Below, piece after piece: positions 34,063-41,807 of a DNA stretch of 64,000 nt; position 1 is the first letter of the stretch; every line of letters begins with the position of its first letter. Under the pieces are notes generated by a model that searched no databases, was not told the origin of the DNA, and was given only the letters and a program-made list of their open reading frames with translations. The stretch covers positions 97,876 through 161,875 of the forward strand of contig NZ_AKKV01000022.1 in assembly GCF_000269865.1 (NCBI RefSeq). The letters run 5' to 3'. This DNA comes from Fictibacillus macauensis ZFHKF-1. GTDB taxonomy: Bacteria; Bacillota; Bacilli; Bacillales; Fictibacillaceae. The translations under genes and the position numbers were made by a program.

Positions 34063-35343
34063 ATGAATAGAGAAGTTGGATATATGTTATTGGCAAGCTT
34101 TGTTAGTCGAGATGTTCTAATTGTAGGCTTACTATTACTGTTTATTGGACTGCTTATGTTTCTACTTATAAGTGCGCGCTACGAGCGCAGGAAGTCGGAG
34201 CGGGAGGCTTATGGGCATCTGGCCTCTTTAAGCCCTCAATCGATCATCGTTTTAAATGAGCAATTGAGCGTTAAATATATTTCGCAATCGGTGTACGACT
34301 ATTGTGAGGGAAGAAACCCTAAAGAATTGTTAACAAAAGAGCAACAATTCTGTATGGTAGGTGAGGATTATGACCTATTTGAAAAAATGGCTTACGCTGT
34401 CCTGCAAACAGGTGCGTCAAAAGTCATCGTCTGTCGGTTAACCGTTCGTGACCAAGTGTCGACTGTAGAAATTTTTATGAAGCGTTTTTCTCAACCACAC
34501 AATACAGTAACGCGAGAACTTGTTTGTTCTATTAAAGATATTACCGAGCGCATTGATTACGAAAATGAACTTCGACAGCTGGCGTTTGGTGAACGAGCAG
34601 AGGGAGTAGCGGAAGGAAAAGCTGATATTGATTGGGCACTGCGACGAGGCGAGCTTTTTCTCGTGTATCAACCAAAAGTATCGTTACATGATGGCCGGAC
34701 TATTGGAACAGAAGCATTAATGAGATGGCGTCATCCACAGCGTGGTCTCATCTCACCTAATGAATTTATTCCAGAAGCAGAGCGTCGTGGAGCCATCGAG
34801 GAAATGACGTATTGGGCGATTGAGAAAGCGGTTACGGATATGAAGCCGGTTTTACAAGACATGCCACATTTTTATACAGCCGTTAATCTATCAGCCCAAA
34901 TGTTCAATGATCCTGGCTTGGTCGCTAAAATCCTGTGTATTTTACAGCGTGTGAACTTTCCGCCGGATCGACTCGTCCTAGAAATTACCGAAACAGGTAT
35001 AATGAACAATCTAGCGCTCTGTCGGGAAATGCTTCAAGAGTTAATGAATCATGGCGTCCGGATTGCTATGGATGATTTCGGTAAAGGCTACTCTTCGCTT
35101 GATAGCTTACGGCAATTGCCAGTTGCCATCTTGAAAATTGATAAGAACTTTGTCGATCGCTTAGAAGATGAAAAGGATTTGATTATCGTCAAAGCCGTCA
35201 TTCGCTTGGCAAAAGAATTAAATATAAAAGTGCTAGCAGAAGGCATTGAAACAAAGAAACAATGGCAGCAGCTAGCAGCGTTACAATGTGACTACGGCCA
35301 AGGCTATTATTTTGGAAAGCCACATGCCACGATTTCACTATAA
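34063..35343 (+). CDS. Membrane PAS-EAL cyclic-di-GMP phosphodiesterase
   Basis: 426 residues. One membrane segment spans residues 16-38. A PAS-like domain spans about 50-165 and the EAL domain about 185-426. Catalytic residues are intact: TEALMRW, AVNLSAQ, LEITET, AMDDFGKGYSSLD, LKIDKNFV, AEGIET and GQGYYFGKP. It should cleave c-di-GMP to pGpG. The ATG 34063 has only AAAGGGG 14 bases ahead, and ATG 34084 is an alternative start that keeps the membrane segment. It lies between a LytTR regulator and a degenerate receiver. Confidence 0.9.
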   Translation: MNREVGYMLLASFVSRDVLIVGLLLLFIGLLMFLLISARYERRKSEREAYGHLASLSPQSIIVLNEQLSVKYISQSVYDYCEGRNPKELLTKEQQFCMVGEDYDLFEKMAYAVLQTGASKVIVCRLTVRDQVSTVEIFMKRFSQPHNTVTRELVCSIKDITERIDYENELRQLAFGERAEGVAEGKADIDWALRRGELFLVYQPKVSLHDGRTIGTEALMRWRHPQRGLISPNEFIPEAERRGAIEEMTYWAIEKAVTDMKPVLQDMPHFYTAVNLSAQMFNDPGLVAKILCILQRVNFPPDRLVLEITETGIMNNLALCREMLQELMNHGVRIAMDDFGKGYSSLDSLRQLPVAILKIDKNFVDRLEDEKDLIIVKAVIRLAKELNIKVLAEGIETKKQWQQLAALQCDYGQGYYFGKPHATISL

Positions 35344-35464
35344 CGACAAATGCACCATTCATGAACTCTAGTAGGATGAAGAGCAAGTTGGCGTGAACTT
35401 CATTTGATACGAAAGAGAGGTGGAGTGCTGCTAGAATGAATGCTTCTATTTCTAGTAGCGGCTT

Positions 35465-35872
35465 ATGGAGATGGTCCATGTACTCATTTTTCATTCATAC
35501 GATCCCATTCATATTTTGTTACACGCTCTTATTGAAGAGATGGCACTGCATGATGTTCAGGTTACATCAATAGCGAATGAAGAAGATTACAGCAAATATT
35601 TCATAGAAAATAAGCCTCATATTATCATTGTTGATGGAGATACACCAAGTGGGCATAGGCTCGCTTGGTTCGCCTCTTTATCGTCACCCGACACAACCTC
35701 TTTTATTGCGTTATCGTTTTATCACGCTGTACATCGTCTAACGAATGTGATTGCGGATGAAGATTACTTGCGCATCCCCTTTGATAACGTTTCGTTTGTG
35801 ATGTTTTTTCTAAGCCGTGTTAAAGAGCAGCGAATGCGCATAAAGCCTGAGAGTTTAATGGAACCACTGTAA
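35465..35872 (+). CDS. Degenerate receiver-like protein
   Basis: 135 residues of alternating beta/alpha pattern like a CheY receiver. VLIFHSYDP at residue 5 is where an acidic DD pair is expected, IIIVDGDTPSG near 54 is the phospho-acceptor position, and IALSF near 82 is the fourth strand. The C-terminal Lys region is not obvious. The metal-binding acid pair is missing, so normal phosphorylation is doubtful. There is no good ribosome binding site. ATG 35471 is an alternative start. It follows the EAL gene by about 120 bases and may sit in the same output pathway. Confidence 0.55.
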   Translation: MEMVHVLIFHSYDPIHILLHALIEEMALHDVQVTSIANEEDYSKYFIENKPHIIIVDGDTPSGHRLAWFASLSSPDTTSFIALSFYHAVHRLTNVIADEDYLRIPFDNVSFVMFFLSRVKEQRMRIKPESLMEPL

Positions 35873-35917
35873 AAAAAGCCGCTTTCACCATGTAAGAGAA
35901 GGGTGAAAGCGGCTTTT
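35871..35917. terminator. Bidirectional terminator
   Basis: AAAAGCCGCTTTCACC pairs with GGTGAAAGCGGCTTTT between convergent genes. Confidence 0.92.
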
Positions 35918-35921
35918 GCTA

Positions 35922-37286
35922 TTAGTTATTTTTCACAATTTCTTGACCACGTACGTTCCACGTAATGGCGAAGACGATGGCTGCTAATAAACAAGAACTG
36001 ATTAGAAGGATAAAGCCAGCATTCCATCCGGATTTGCTTACGACAGTTCCCATTACACCATTAGCGGTAACAGAACCGAATATATAACCGAAAAACCCAG
36101 TAAGTCCAGCGGCTGTTCCAGCGGCTTTTTTTGGTACAAAATCAAGCGCTTGCAACCCAATTAACATAACTGGCCCATAAATAAGGAACCCAATGGCAAT
36201 TAGGCAAATCATATCAATGATTGGGTGCCCCGCAGGGTTTAACCAATAAACAAGCACGGCAATTAATACACCAATCATAAAGACAAAGCCAGCGGGCCCT
36301 CGGCGCCCTTTAAATACTTTATCGGAAATATAACCACAAAGTAGTGTTCCAGGAATACCAGCCCATTCATAAAGAAAATAAGCTATACTGGATTTATTCA
36401 TATTGAAGCCTTTTTCTTCGCTTAAATAAGTAGGGGCCCAATCAAGTACACCATAACGGACAAAGTAAACAAAAATGTTAGCTATAGCAATCGCCCAAAC
36501 CCATTTATTGTTTAAAACATATTTAAAAAGAATCTCTTTAACTGAAAGCTCTCGCTCAATTGTTTCTCTTTTATTACTAGGATAATCGTTACGATATTCC
36601 TCAATCGGCGGTAACCCTTTAGATTGCGGTGTATCACGAATAAGTATAAATGCAATAATAGCTACGACAATTGCGACTAGAGCAGGAAGGATAAAAGTAC
36701 CTTCAAAAGAACCTTTTGAAGTACCATATAATGTAGCAAATAATGTTGCTCCACCTACAGCAATTGGGGCCATTAGACCACCGCCGATGTTATGTGCTAC
36801 GTTCCAAATGGCCGTTTTATTACCACGTTCATTGACACTAAACCAATGAACAAGAACTCGCCCTGATGGAGGCCAGCCCATTCCTTGAAACCATCCGTTT
36901 AAAAAAAGCATAACAAACATAATGTTAATTGTTGAGGTGAAGTAAGGTACAAACCCCATGAATAGACTTGTAATAGCAGAAAGAATGAGACCCGCTGGTA
37001 AAAAATATTTTGGGTTACTTCGATCTGATACCATTGCCATTAAAAATTTACTAATCCCATAGGCGATGGATACAGCAGATAGTGCCCAACCAAGTTGTTC
37101 TTTCGTAAATCCTTCTTGTTGCAAATAAGGCATCGCTAACGAGAAGTTTTTTCGTAATAAATAGTACCCCGCATAGCCAATAAAAATCCCAATAAAAACT
37201 TGTAGCCGCAGTTTTTTATACTCTGCATCAACTTTTTCCGCCGGCAGTCGATCAATGGCCGCTGCTGGTTTAAACAGTTTAAGCAT
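35922..37286 (-). CDS. glpT: Glycerol-3-phosphate:phosphate antiporter GlpT
   Basis: 454 residues with 12 hydrophobic segments. It has the organophosphate:Pi antiporter features of GlpT/Uhp[18 protein letters not shown] near 37, [29 protein letters not shown] near 128, NVAHNIGGG and [25 protein letters not shown] near 375. It imports sn-glycerol-3-phosphate in exchange for phosphate. AAAGGGGGA precedes the ATG. The upstream region carries a SigA promoter overlapped by a cre site and a long inverted repeat ending in a T run, as expected for CcpA repression and GlpP antitermination. It stands alone, without glpQ. Confidence 0.94.
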   Translation of the reverse strand: MLKLFKPAAAIDRLPAEKVDAEYKKLRLQVFIGIFIGYAGYYLLRKNFSLAMPYLQQEGFTKEQLGWALSAVSIAYGISKFLMAMVSDRSNPKYFLPAGLILSAITSLFMGFVPYFTSTINIMFVMLFLNGWFQGMGWPPSGRVLVHWFSVNERGNKTAIWNVAHNIGGGLMAPIAVGGATLFATLYGTSKGSFEGTFILPALVAIVVAIIAFILIRDTPQSKGLPPIEEYRNDYPSNKRETIERELSVKEILFKYVLNNKWVWAIAIANIFVYFVRYGVLDWAPTYLSEEKGFNMNKSSIAYFLYEWAGIPGTLLCGYISDKVFKGRRGPAGFVFMIGVLIAVLVYWLNPAGHPIIDMICLIAIGFLIYGPVMLIGLQALDFVPKKAAGTAAGLTGFFGYIFGSVTANGVMGTVVSKSGWNAGFILLISSCLLAAIVFAITWNVRGQEIVKNN

Positions 37287-37336
37287 CGTAATCCCCCTTT
37301 TATTCGTAGTATCAAGTTGTAGGCGTAGAAAATACT

Positions 37337-37397
37337 AAAAAAAATCATACGTCAACAGACACTATCATCATATGATAGCGCCTCAAGTGGTATGATT
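37337..37397 (-). promoter_or_regulatory. GlpP-type antitermination leader of glpT
   Basis: On the minus strand, AATCATAC and GTATGATT flank an inner CTATCAT/ATGATAG hairpin and run into T8. It lies in the leader between the promoter and glpT. This is the arrangement of GlpP-controlled Bacillus glp leaders. Confidence 0.65.
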
Positions 37398-37430
37398 CTC
37401 CAGTCTCCATCCAATTAACTTGTTGCTGTC

Positions 37431-37460
37431 AGTATACAACTGTTTGGAAGCGTTGTCAAA
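37431..37460 (-). promoter_or_regulatory. SigA promoter of glpT overlapped by cre
   Basis: On the minus strand, TTGACA, 17 bases, then TATACT. On the plus strand, TGGAAGCGTTGTCA (37445-37458) matches the CcpA cre consensus TGNAANCGNTNNCA completely. It overlaps the -35, predicting carbon catabolite repression. Confidence 0.82.
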
Positions 37461-37571
37461 AAAATTCAATAAATAGTGAAAATATTAAACTTTCCTTATA
37501 ATAGTTTTAAATTCAAAGTAATCGGAAGAAAGATTACACGTTCTACCCAGGAAGGGGGTGTCATGACACCT

Positions 37572-37745
37572 TTAAAAGGAAACGAAGAGTGCTGTAATCA
37601 ACTGATACATATTAAGTAACAAGTCAAGCTCTTGACTGATTGTTAGTACCTCGTCGGAATTTAACCCTTTTGTCATTCCCGTCGTAATCAATTCTTCTCT
37701 TTTTACTTCGATCAACTCTCTTAGTACGATTTCATATGCAAGCAT
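37572..37745 (-). CDS. Spo0E-like sporulation regulatory phosphatase
   Basis: 57 residues from ATG 37745 (MLAYEIVL), with GGAGTGGAGC ahead. The motif LTISQELDLLLNMYQ (near 34-48), preceded by IEVKREELITTGMTKG, is the Spo0E family helix-loop-helix, where SQELDxLI carries the catalytic region. These small proteins dephosphorylate Spo0A~P and delay sporulation. The stop is followed by the perfect palindrome GGTGTCATGACACC (37557-37570). It is too short for most gene callers' confidence but clear in motif. Confidence 0.82.
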   Translation of the reverse strand: MLAYEIVLRELIEVKREELITTGMTKGLNSDEVLTISQELDLLLNMYQLITALFVSF

Positions 37746-38153
37746 AATGAAGCTCCACTCCTGCAACTTTACCAGAATTAATTTGTATTAAGCGTACCAC
37801 ATAATCCATAAAATACCAACCTCTAGTTGCACAGTTTGCACAAAAAAATTTAATCTATAAGTAAGCCTATTTGATTATGGCATATTTTTGATGTCTTTTG
37901 TGAAAAAAATAGGCGAAAAGGGAAAAATTCCTATAATTTTTTTATGAAAGCTATGTAATAAGGTAGAGGACCGCTACTGTAAACAGGTGAAAGGTTGCAT
38001 AGTGAGGCTGGGAGACAGAGAAAGAAACAGAACAATGTTACCTTATTGTGTTTATTGTTACATTAATGTTACAAATTAGGTAGACATATGTAATAATTGT
38101 AATTATAATGAAGATGATATTTCCTAATATGATGGATGGATGAGGTGTAGTAT
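37746..38153. other. Intergenic region with a structured-looking stretch
   Basis: 408 bases. It holds the Spo0E promoter side and, on the plus strand, the promoter 38081-38109. A stretch near 37959-38030 (AAGGTAGAGGACCGC...) begins like a lysine riboswitch, but the rest does not follow that motif. Confidence 0.4.
38081..38109 (+). promoter_or_regulatory. SigA promoter
   Basis: TAGACA, 17 bases, then TATAAT, 45 bases before the secreted-protein gene. Confidence 0.7.
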
Positions 38154-39062
38154 ATGAAAAGAGTCTTACGTTTATTTTCAACACTAGCACTTGGCGGTCT
38201 CCTACTTTCAAGTAGTTCTGAAGCATTCGCTGCTTCAAAGCCTACTACCCTTTCAATTGTTCAAAAAGAAATGCAAACCTTGAACTCTCTTCGTCCCGAG
38301 GGAGGATATAAAGCAGAGAAGTTTGTCTCTGCTCATCTGACCGGAAAAAAGATCCCAGAAATTACAGCGATTTACGTGCGTAATCATAAGGGTTTCATAG
38401 ATTCTATGATTCGTATCTATCAATATGATTTGAAAACGAAAAAGTGGAACAAACGGTACGAAGTCATAAAAAAGAACGGTGATCAACCGTATTCTCTACA
38501 AACAAAAGGAAAGCTACTCGATCATAAAAAAGAACAGGTTGTCCTCGGCACACATAATGGTACGGGCCGTTTTTTATCAACGCTTGTGCTTGGTTCATTC
38601 AATGGAACAACCGTAAAAACGCTGCTCCAACCTTCTCATCAATACTTCGGAGGAAGTGCTACGATTCGTAAACATGCGCTCTTTTTGAAAAATGGTTCTA
38701 TTGTAGCCGATCGCTATACCTTTAAAAAAAACCGTTTTGTACGTTCTAAAGGAACGGGCGCTGATGACCGCATCGCTGCGGGTAACGTGGATCATTATTT
38801 ATACTTTGATCATAAAAAAAATGGGGCAACTGTATTTGATCAGCATCATATCCCGTACTTTAATGTTACCCAAACCGCCGCGTTCGTTCGCAAAGATAAG
38901 CGCGATAACAAACCTGTAGCGTATCGCTTGTTTGTTGGCAATCGAATCGTTCAATTCAAAGGGTCGAATCTGTATTTTTTAGAGGGTGGCTATGATACAT
39001 GGGTGATCGAGCCTGAAGCTTATGGAAAGAAAATCAAAGTGAAAATAGAAGTGACAGAGTAA
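38154..39062 (+). CDS. Secreted protein of unknown function
   Basis: 302 residues. Residues 1-26 are a signal peptide (cleavage AFA-A). The mature protein is beta-rich, with many Lys and aromatic residues. Repeated short strand pairs (VVLGTHNGTGRFLSTLVLGSFNG near 122) suggest a propeller or FG-GAP-like fold seen in Bacillus spore and envelope proteins. GAGGTG precedes the ATG. A decayed copy of its second half follows at 39180-39554. The family is not named with confidence. Confidence 0.78.
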   Translation: MKRVLRLFSTLALGGLLLSSSSEAFAASKPTTLSIVQKEMQTLNSLRPEGGYKAEKFVSAHLTGKKIPEITAIYVRNHKGFIDSMIRIYQYDLKTKKWNKRYEVIKKNGDQPYSLQTKGKLLDHKKEQVVLGTHNGTGRFLSTLVLGSFNGTTVKTLLQPSHQYFGGSATIRKHALFLKNGSIVADRYTFKKNRFVRSKGTGADDRIAAGNVDHYLYFDHKKNGATVFDQHHIPYFNVTQTAAFVRKDKRDNKPVAYRLFVGNRIVQFKGSNLYFLEGGYDTWVIEPEAYGKKIKVKIEVTE

Positions 39063-39179
39063 AGTGACTGATGAGCGCATCCTTCTTTTTTTATCGTAGC
39101 AGGGTGAAAGTGCAAGTGGAGAATGCTCAGGATAAATAGTACGTGACGGATGGAAATAGAGTTGTTGTAAATCGTGCTG

Positions 39180-39554
39180 GATAAGGCAAGCATGATGGGT
39201 CGGGTCACTTTTTATCGAGGCTAATGCTCGGTTCTATGAATGGCAAAACAATTAAAACGGTGCTACAACCATCACAATGTTATTTTAATGAAACAGCCAC
39301 CATTCGTAATCGTACGCTCTCTTCAAAATATGGTTCAATGATAGCTGATCATTATAATTATCGCTTTGTTCGTTCGCAAAGATTAACATGATGCGAAGCC
39401 AGTAGCCGATCGCTTGTTTGTTAAGACCGATCTTGTTACCTTTAAAGATGTCTCCATTTATTTTAAGAAAAGCGGAAAACAAACATGGAATCTTGAGCCA
39501 GAAGTGTATGGTAAAAAACTTATACTCAACATAAACGTTTCCAAAAAAAATTAA
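39180..39554 (+). pseudogene. Decayed paralogue of the preceding secreted protein
   Basis: One frame reads KHDGSGHFLSRLMLGSMNG, then KTVLQPS...TATIRNRTL...GSMIADHYNYRFVRS, and stops at about 39391. It matches residues about 124-210 of the gene before it. A second frame reads DAKPVADRLFVKTDLVTFKD, then WNLEPEVYGKKLILNINV, to a stop at 39554, matching its C-terminus. About 50 residues are missing between them and the N-terminal half is gone. It is a tandem duplication that has been lost to frameshift and deletion. Confidence 0.85.
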
Positions 39555-39561
39555 TAAGTAT

Positions 39562-39594
39562 GACAGCAGGATGTATACGTTCTGCTGTCTTTTT
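39562..39594 (+). terminator. Rho-independent terminator
   Basis: GACAGCAG pairs with CTGCTGTC, followed by TTTTT. It probably served the duplicated gene. Confidence 0.85.
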
Positions 39595-39792
39595 AATGCG
39601 TACGTTAAGACAAACATTGGTGAAATTTAAGGAAAAAGAACTACATAACGGGATTTTAAGTGTACCGATTGCGTCCTACCTGTAAAATTTGTTTCTCTAG
39701 CTTAACTATTTGTAGGTATATTGCTAGATAAACAGTTACTTTGAAAAAGACAAAATGAAAAAGGTTCATTTTCTAGGCAAAAAAGCTAAGTT

Positions 39793-39820
39793 TTGAAAAA
39801 TTTGTCGAATGAGGTAGGAT
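39793..39820 (+). promoter_or_regulatory. Possible SigA promoter of the polymer operon
   Basis: TTGAAA, 16 bases, then TAGGAT, 42 bases before the RmlA-like gene. Confidence 0.4.
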
Positions 39821-39861
39821 TAAAGGTCAAGAGAATGCTTTTTTAGTAGGGAGTTAAAATC

Positions 39862-40632
39862 GTGAAGGGAATTATTATGACGGAGAGCGCACAAACGAAG
39901 CTAGCTCCGATGACAACGTCAGTAGCCAAACAGCTTGTGCCTGTATATGATAAACCGATGGTGTATTATTCATTAGCTGTGTTTTTGTTAGCGGGAATTA
40001 CAGAAATATTAATCATTGTGAAACCGAAGTATTTATTTCATTATCAATCACTGCTTTCAAATGGGCAGCATCTAGGTATTACGATTTCGTATGCTGTGCA
40101 AGCGGAACAGACGTCGTTAGAAGAAAGTATAGTGTTAGCGGAGGAGTTTATTGATCATGAACCAGTAGCGATGCTGCAAGGCATGTCACTGCTATATAGT
40201 ACTTCCTTTTCTGAAAAAATAGCAGCCTCACTAACAGCAAATAAAGGGGCGTTGCTTTTTGTGAAAGAGGATGCCGTGCATTCGTCGCCTTTAGCAGTTT
40301 ATGATGAGAAAGCGACCACGCTTGCTCGGCACGTGTTAGCTACTAAAGATACAACGCTTCACGAGCTGTATGCGGCGAAGCATGCACTTCAGATTGTAAC
40401 GATGAATCAAGCAATGTTAACGTTTGATTTGTCTGCGCCAGCGGGTGTATTACGAGCAAGTCAGTTTATTGAAACCGTGCAACAACAATATGGGTGTTAT
40501 GTAGCGTGTCTTGAAGAAATCGCCTTTACATTAGGCTATATTACAGAGAAACAATTGCTTAAGCTCGCTCATAACATGGAGAATAGTGCATATAAGACGT
40601 ATTTGCTAGGGGTATTAACAAGAAGTTCGTAA
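39862..40632 (+). CDS. RmlA-like nucleotidyltransferase pseudoenzyme
   Basis: 256 residues from GTG 39862, with AGGGAG ahead. Much of the glucose-1-phosphate thymidylyltransferase frame is kept: MKGIIM at the start, SVAKQLVPVYDKPMVYYSL near 21, and FIETVQQQYGCYVACLEEIAF, then YITEKQLLKLAHNMENSAYKTYLL at the end. The nucleotide-binding GGxGTRL loop is replaced by ESAQTKL, and the catalytic LGDN by LQGMS. The sugar-binding DTGT region is also gone. It is about 30-35 residues shorter than RmlA. It is probably inactive as a transferase and may regulate or bind a nucleotide sugar. It is followed by rmlB. Confidence 0.8.
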   Translation: MKGIIMTESAQTKLAPMTTSVAKQLVPVYDKPMVYYSLAVFLLAGITEILIIVKPKYLFHYQSLLSNGQHLGITISYAVQAEQTSLEESIVLAEEFIDHEPVAMLQGMSLLYSTSFSEKIAASLTANKGALLFVKEDAVHSSPLAVYDEKATTLARHVLATKDTTLHELYAAKHALQIVTMNQAMLTFDLSAPAGVLRASQFIETVQQQYGCYVACLEEIAFTLGYITEKQLLKLAHNMENSAYKTYLLGVLTRSS

Positions 40633-40645
40633 AGGAATGGAAGCG

Positions 40646-41659
40646 ATGAAAACCTATTTAATTACAGGGGGAGCAGGCTTTATTGGCTCGAATTTTATTC
40701 ATTACTTACGAAAACAAGAGCCACAGGCGACGATTATTAACGTTGATGCGCTCACGTATGCGGGCAATTTAGAAAACATAGCGTCTATGAACGAGGATCC
40801 ACGTTATCATTTTGTTCATAAAGACATTTGTGATCCAACGCTACAACAATTGTTTCAGCTCTATGAGATTGATGTGATCGTTCATTTTGCTGCTGAATCT
40901 CATGTGGATCGGAGCATAGAGGATTCTCAAGCGTTTGTCACTACCAATGTACTTGGTACAGTGAATTTGTTACGAATGGCGAAGGAAGCATGGCGTACAG
41001 CAGATGGGCGATATGCTACGGGCAAGAAGTTCCTTCAGGTATCTACGGATGAAGTGTACGGATCCTTAGGAGCAACAGGGCTTTTTACAGAAACGACGCC
41101 ACTCGATCCGCATAGTCCTTATGCAGCAAGCAAAGCGAGTGCTGATTTGTTCGTGAAAGCGTATTATGATACCCACCAGTTACCGATGAATATAACGCGG
41201 TGCTCAAACAATTACGGACCTTATCAGCATGTAGAAAAATTAATTCCGCTTGTGATTCAAAAAGGGTTACGAAAACAAGCGATTCCGCTGTACGGCGACG
41301 GTTTGAATATCCGCGATTGGCTGTACGTGGAGGATCACTGTCAGGCCATTTATACGGTCATTCACCATGGAAAACTCGGTGAAATTTATAATATTGGTGG
41401 TCAAAATGAACGCACCAATCGTGAGATTATAAAAACGATTTTGGATGTACTGCAAAGAAACGTAGATGCTACGCTTTCCGAAAGTCTCATTACGTATGTA
41501 ACCGATCGCAAAGGGCATGATCGGCGCTATGGAATCGATGCGCGGAAAATTCAACAAGAGTTAGGTTGGAAGCCGGCGACGCCTTTTGCAAAAGGAATTG
41601 AACAAACCGTTCAGTGGTATATCGAAAATCAAACGTGGTTACAAAACCTGAAGGACTAA
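40646..41659 (+). CDS. rmlB: dTDP-glucose 4,6-dehydratase
   Basis: 337 residues from ATG 40646. The ATG at 40637 touches the ribosome binding site AAAGGA, so it is rejected. The Rossmann motif is TGGAGFIGSNF (residue 8). Further landmarks are HFAAESHVDRSI, the catalytic STDEVYGSLG (near 133), SPYAASKAS with Tyr/Lys (near 160), and TRCSNNYGPYQ (near 187). These are typical of extended short-chain dehydratases making dTDP-4-keto-6-deoxyglucose. It forms an operon with the RmlA-like gene, but no RmlC or RmlD follows, so the downstream sugar is unclear. Confidence 0.93.
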   Translation: MKTYLITGGAGFIGSNFIHYLRKQEPQATIINVDALTYAGNLENIASMNEDPRYHFVHKDICDPTLQQLFQLYEIDVIVHFAAESHVDRSIEDSQAFVTTNVLGTVNLLRMAKEAWRTADGRYATGKKFLQVSTDEVYGSLGATGLFTETTPLDPHSPYAASKASADLFVKAYYDTHQLPMNITRCSNNYGPYQHVEKLIPLVIQKGLRKQAIPLYGDGLNIRDWLYVEDHCQAIYTVIHHGKLGEIYNIGGQNERTNREIIKTILDVLQRNVDATLSESLITYVTDRKGHDRRYGIDARKIQQELGWKPATPFAKGIEQTVQWYIENQTWLQNLKD

Positions 41660-41681
41660 AAACGTCTTTCAGGTTTTTTTG
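41643..41681 (+). terminator. Rho-independent terminator
   Basis: AACCTGAAGGAC pairs with GTCTTTCAGGTT, followed by T5. It overlaps the end of rmlB. Confidence 0.88.
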
Positions 41682-41807
41682 TAGCAAAACGTAATAGTAC
41701 ATAGGTTGGAATTTTCAATGATTGTTATTTTTATGTAACGAAGGCAACGTACATACCGTCAAAGTGTATATAGTTTGATTTTCAACCAGAAAGAAGAAGG
41801 TGATGGT

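Noticed and set aside
35435..35560. 41-residue frame with a good ribosome binding site (AGAGGTGGAG).
   Set aside because: It overlaps the receiver-like gene in another frame, is short and has an unlikely composition. It was kept only as a possible translational coupler.
37959..38030. Lysine-riboswitch-like opening (GGTAGAGG).
   Set aside because: The remaining conserved blocks of the L-box are absent, and the gene downstream is not a lysine gene.
39285..39617. 110-residue minus-strand frame.
   Set aside because: Antisense to the decayed paralogue and its terminator. No ribosome binding site.
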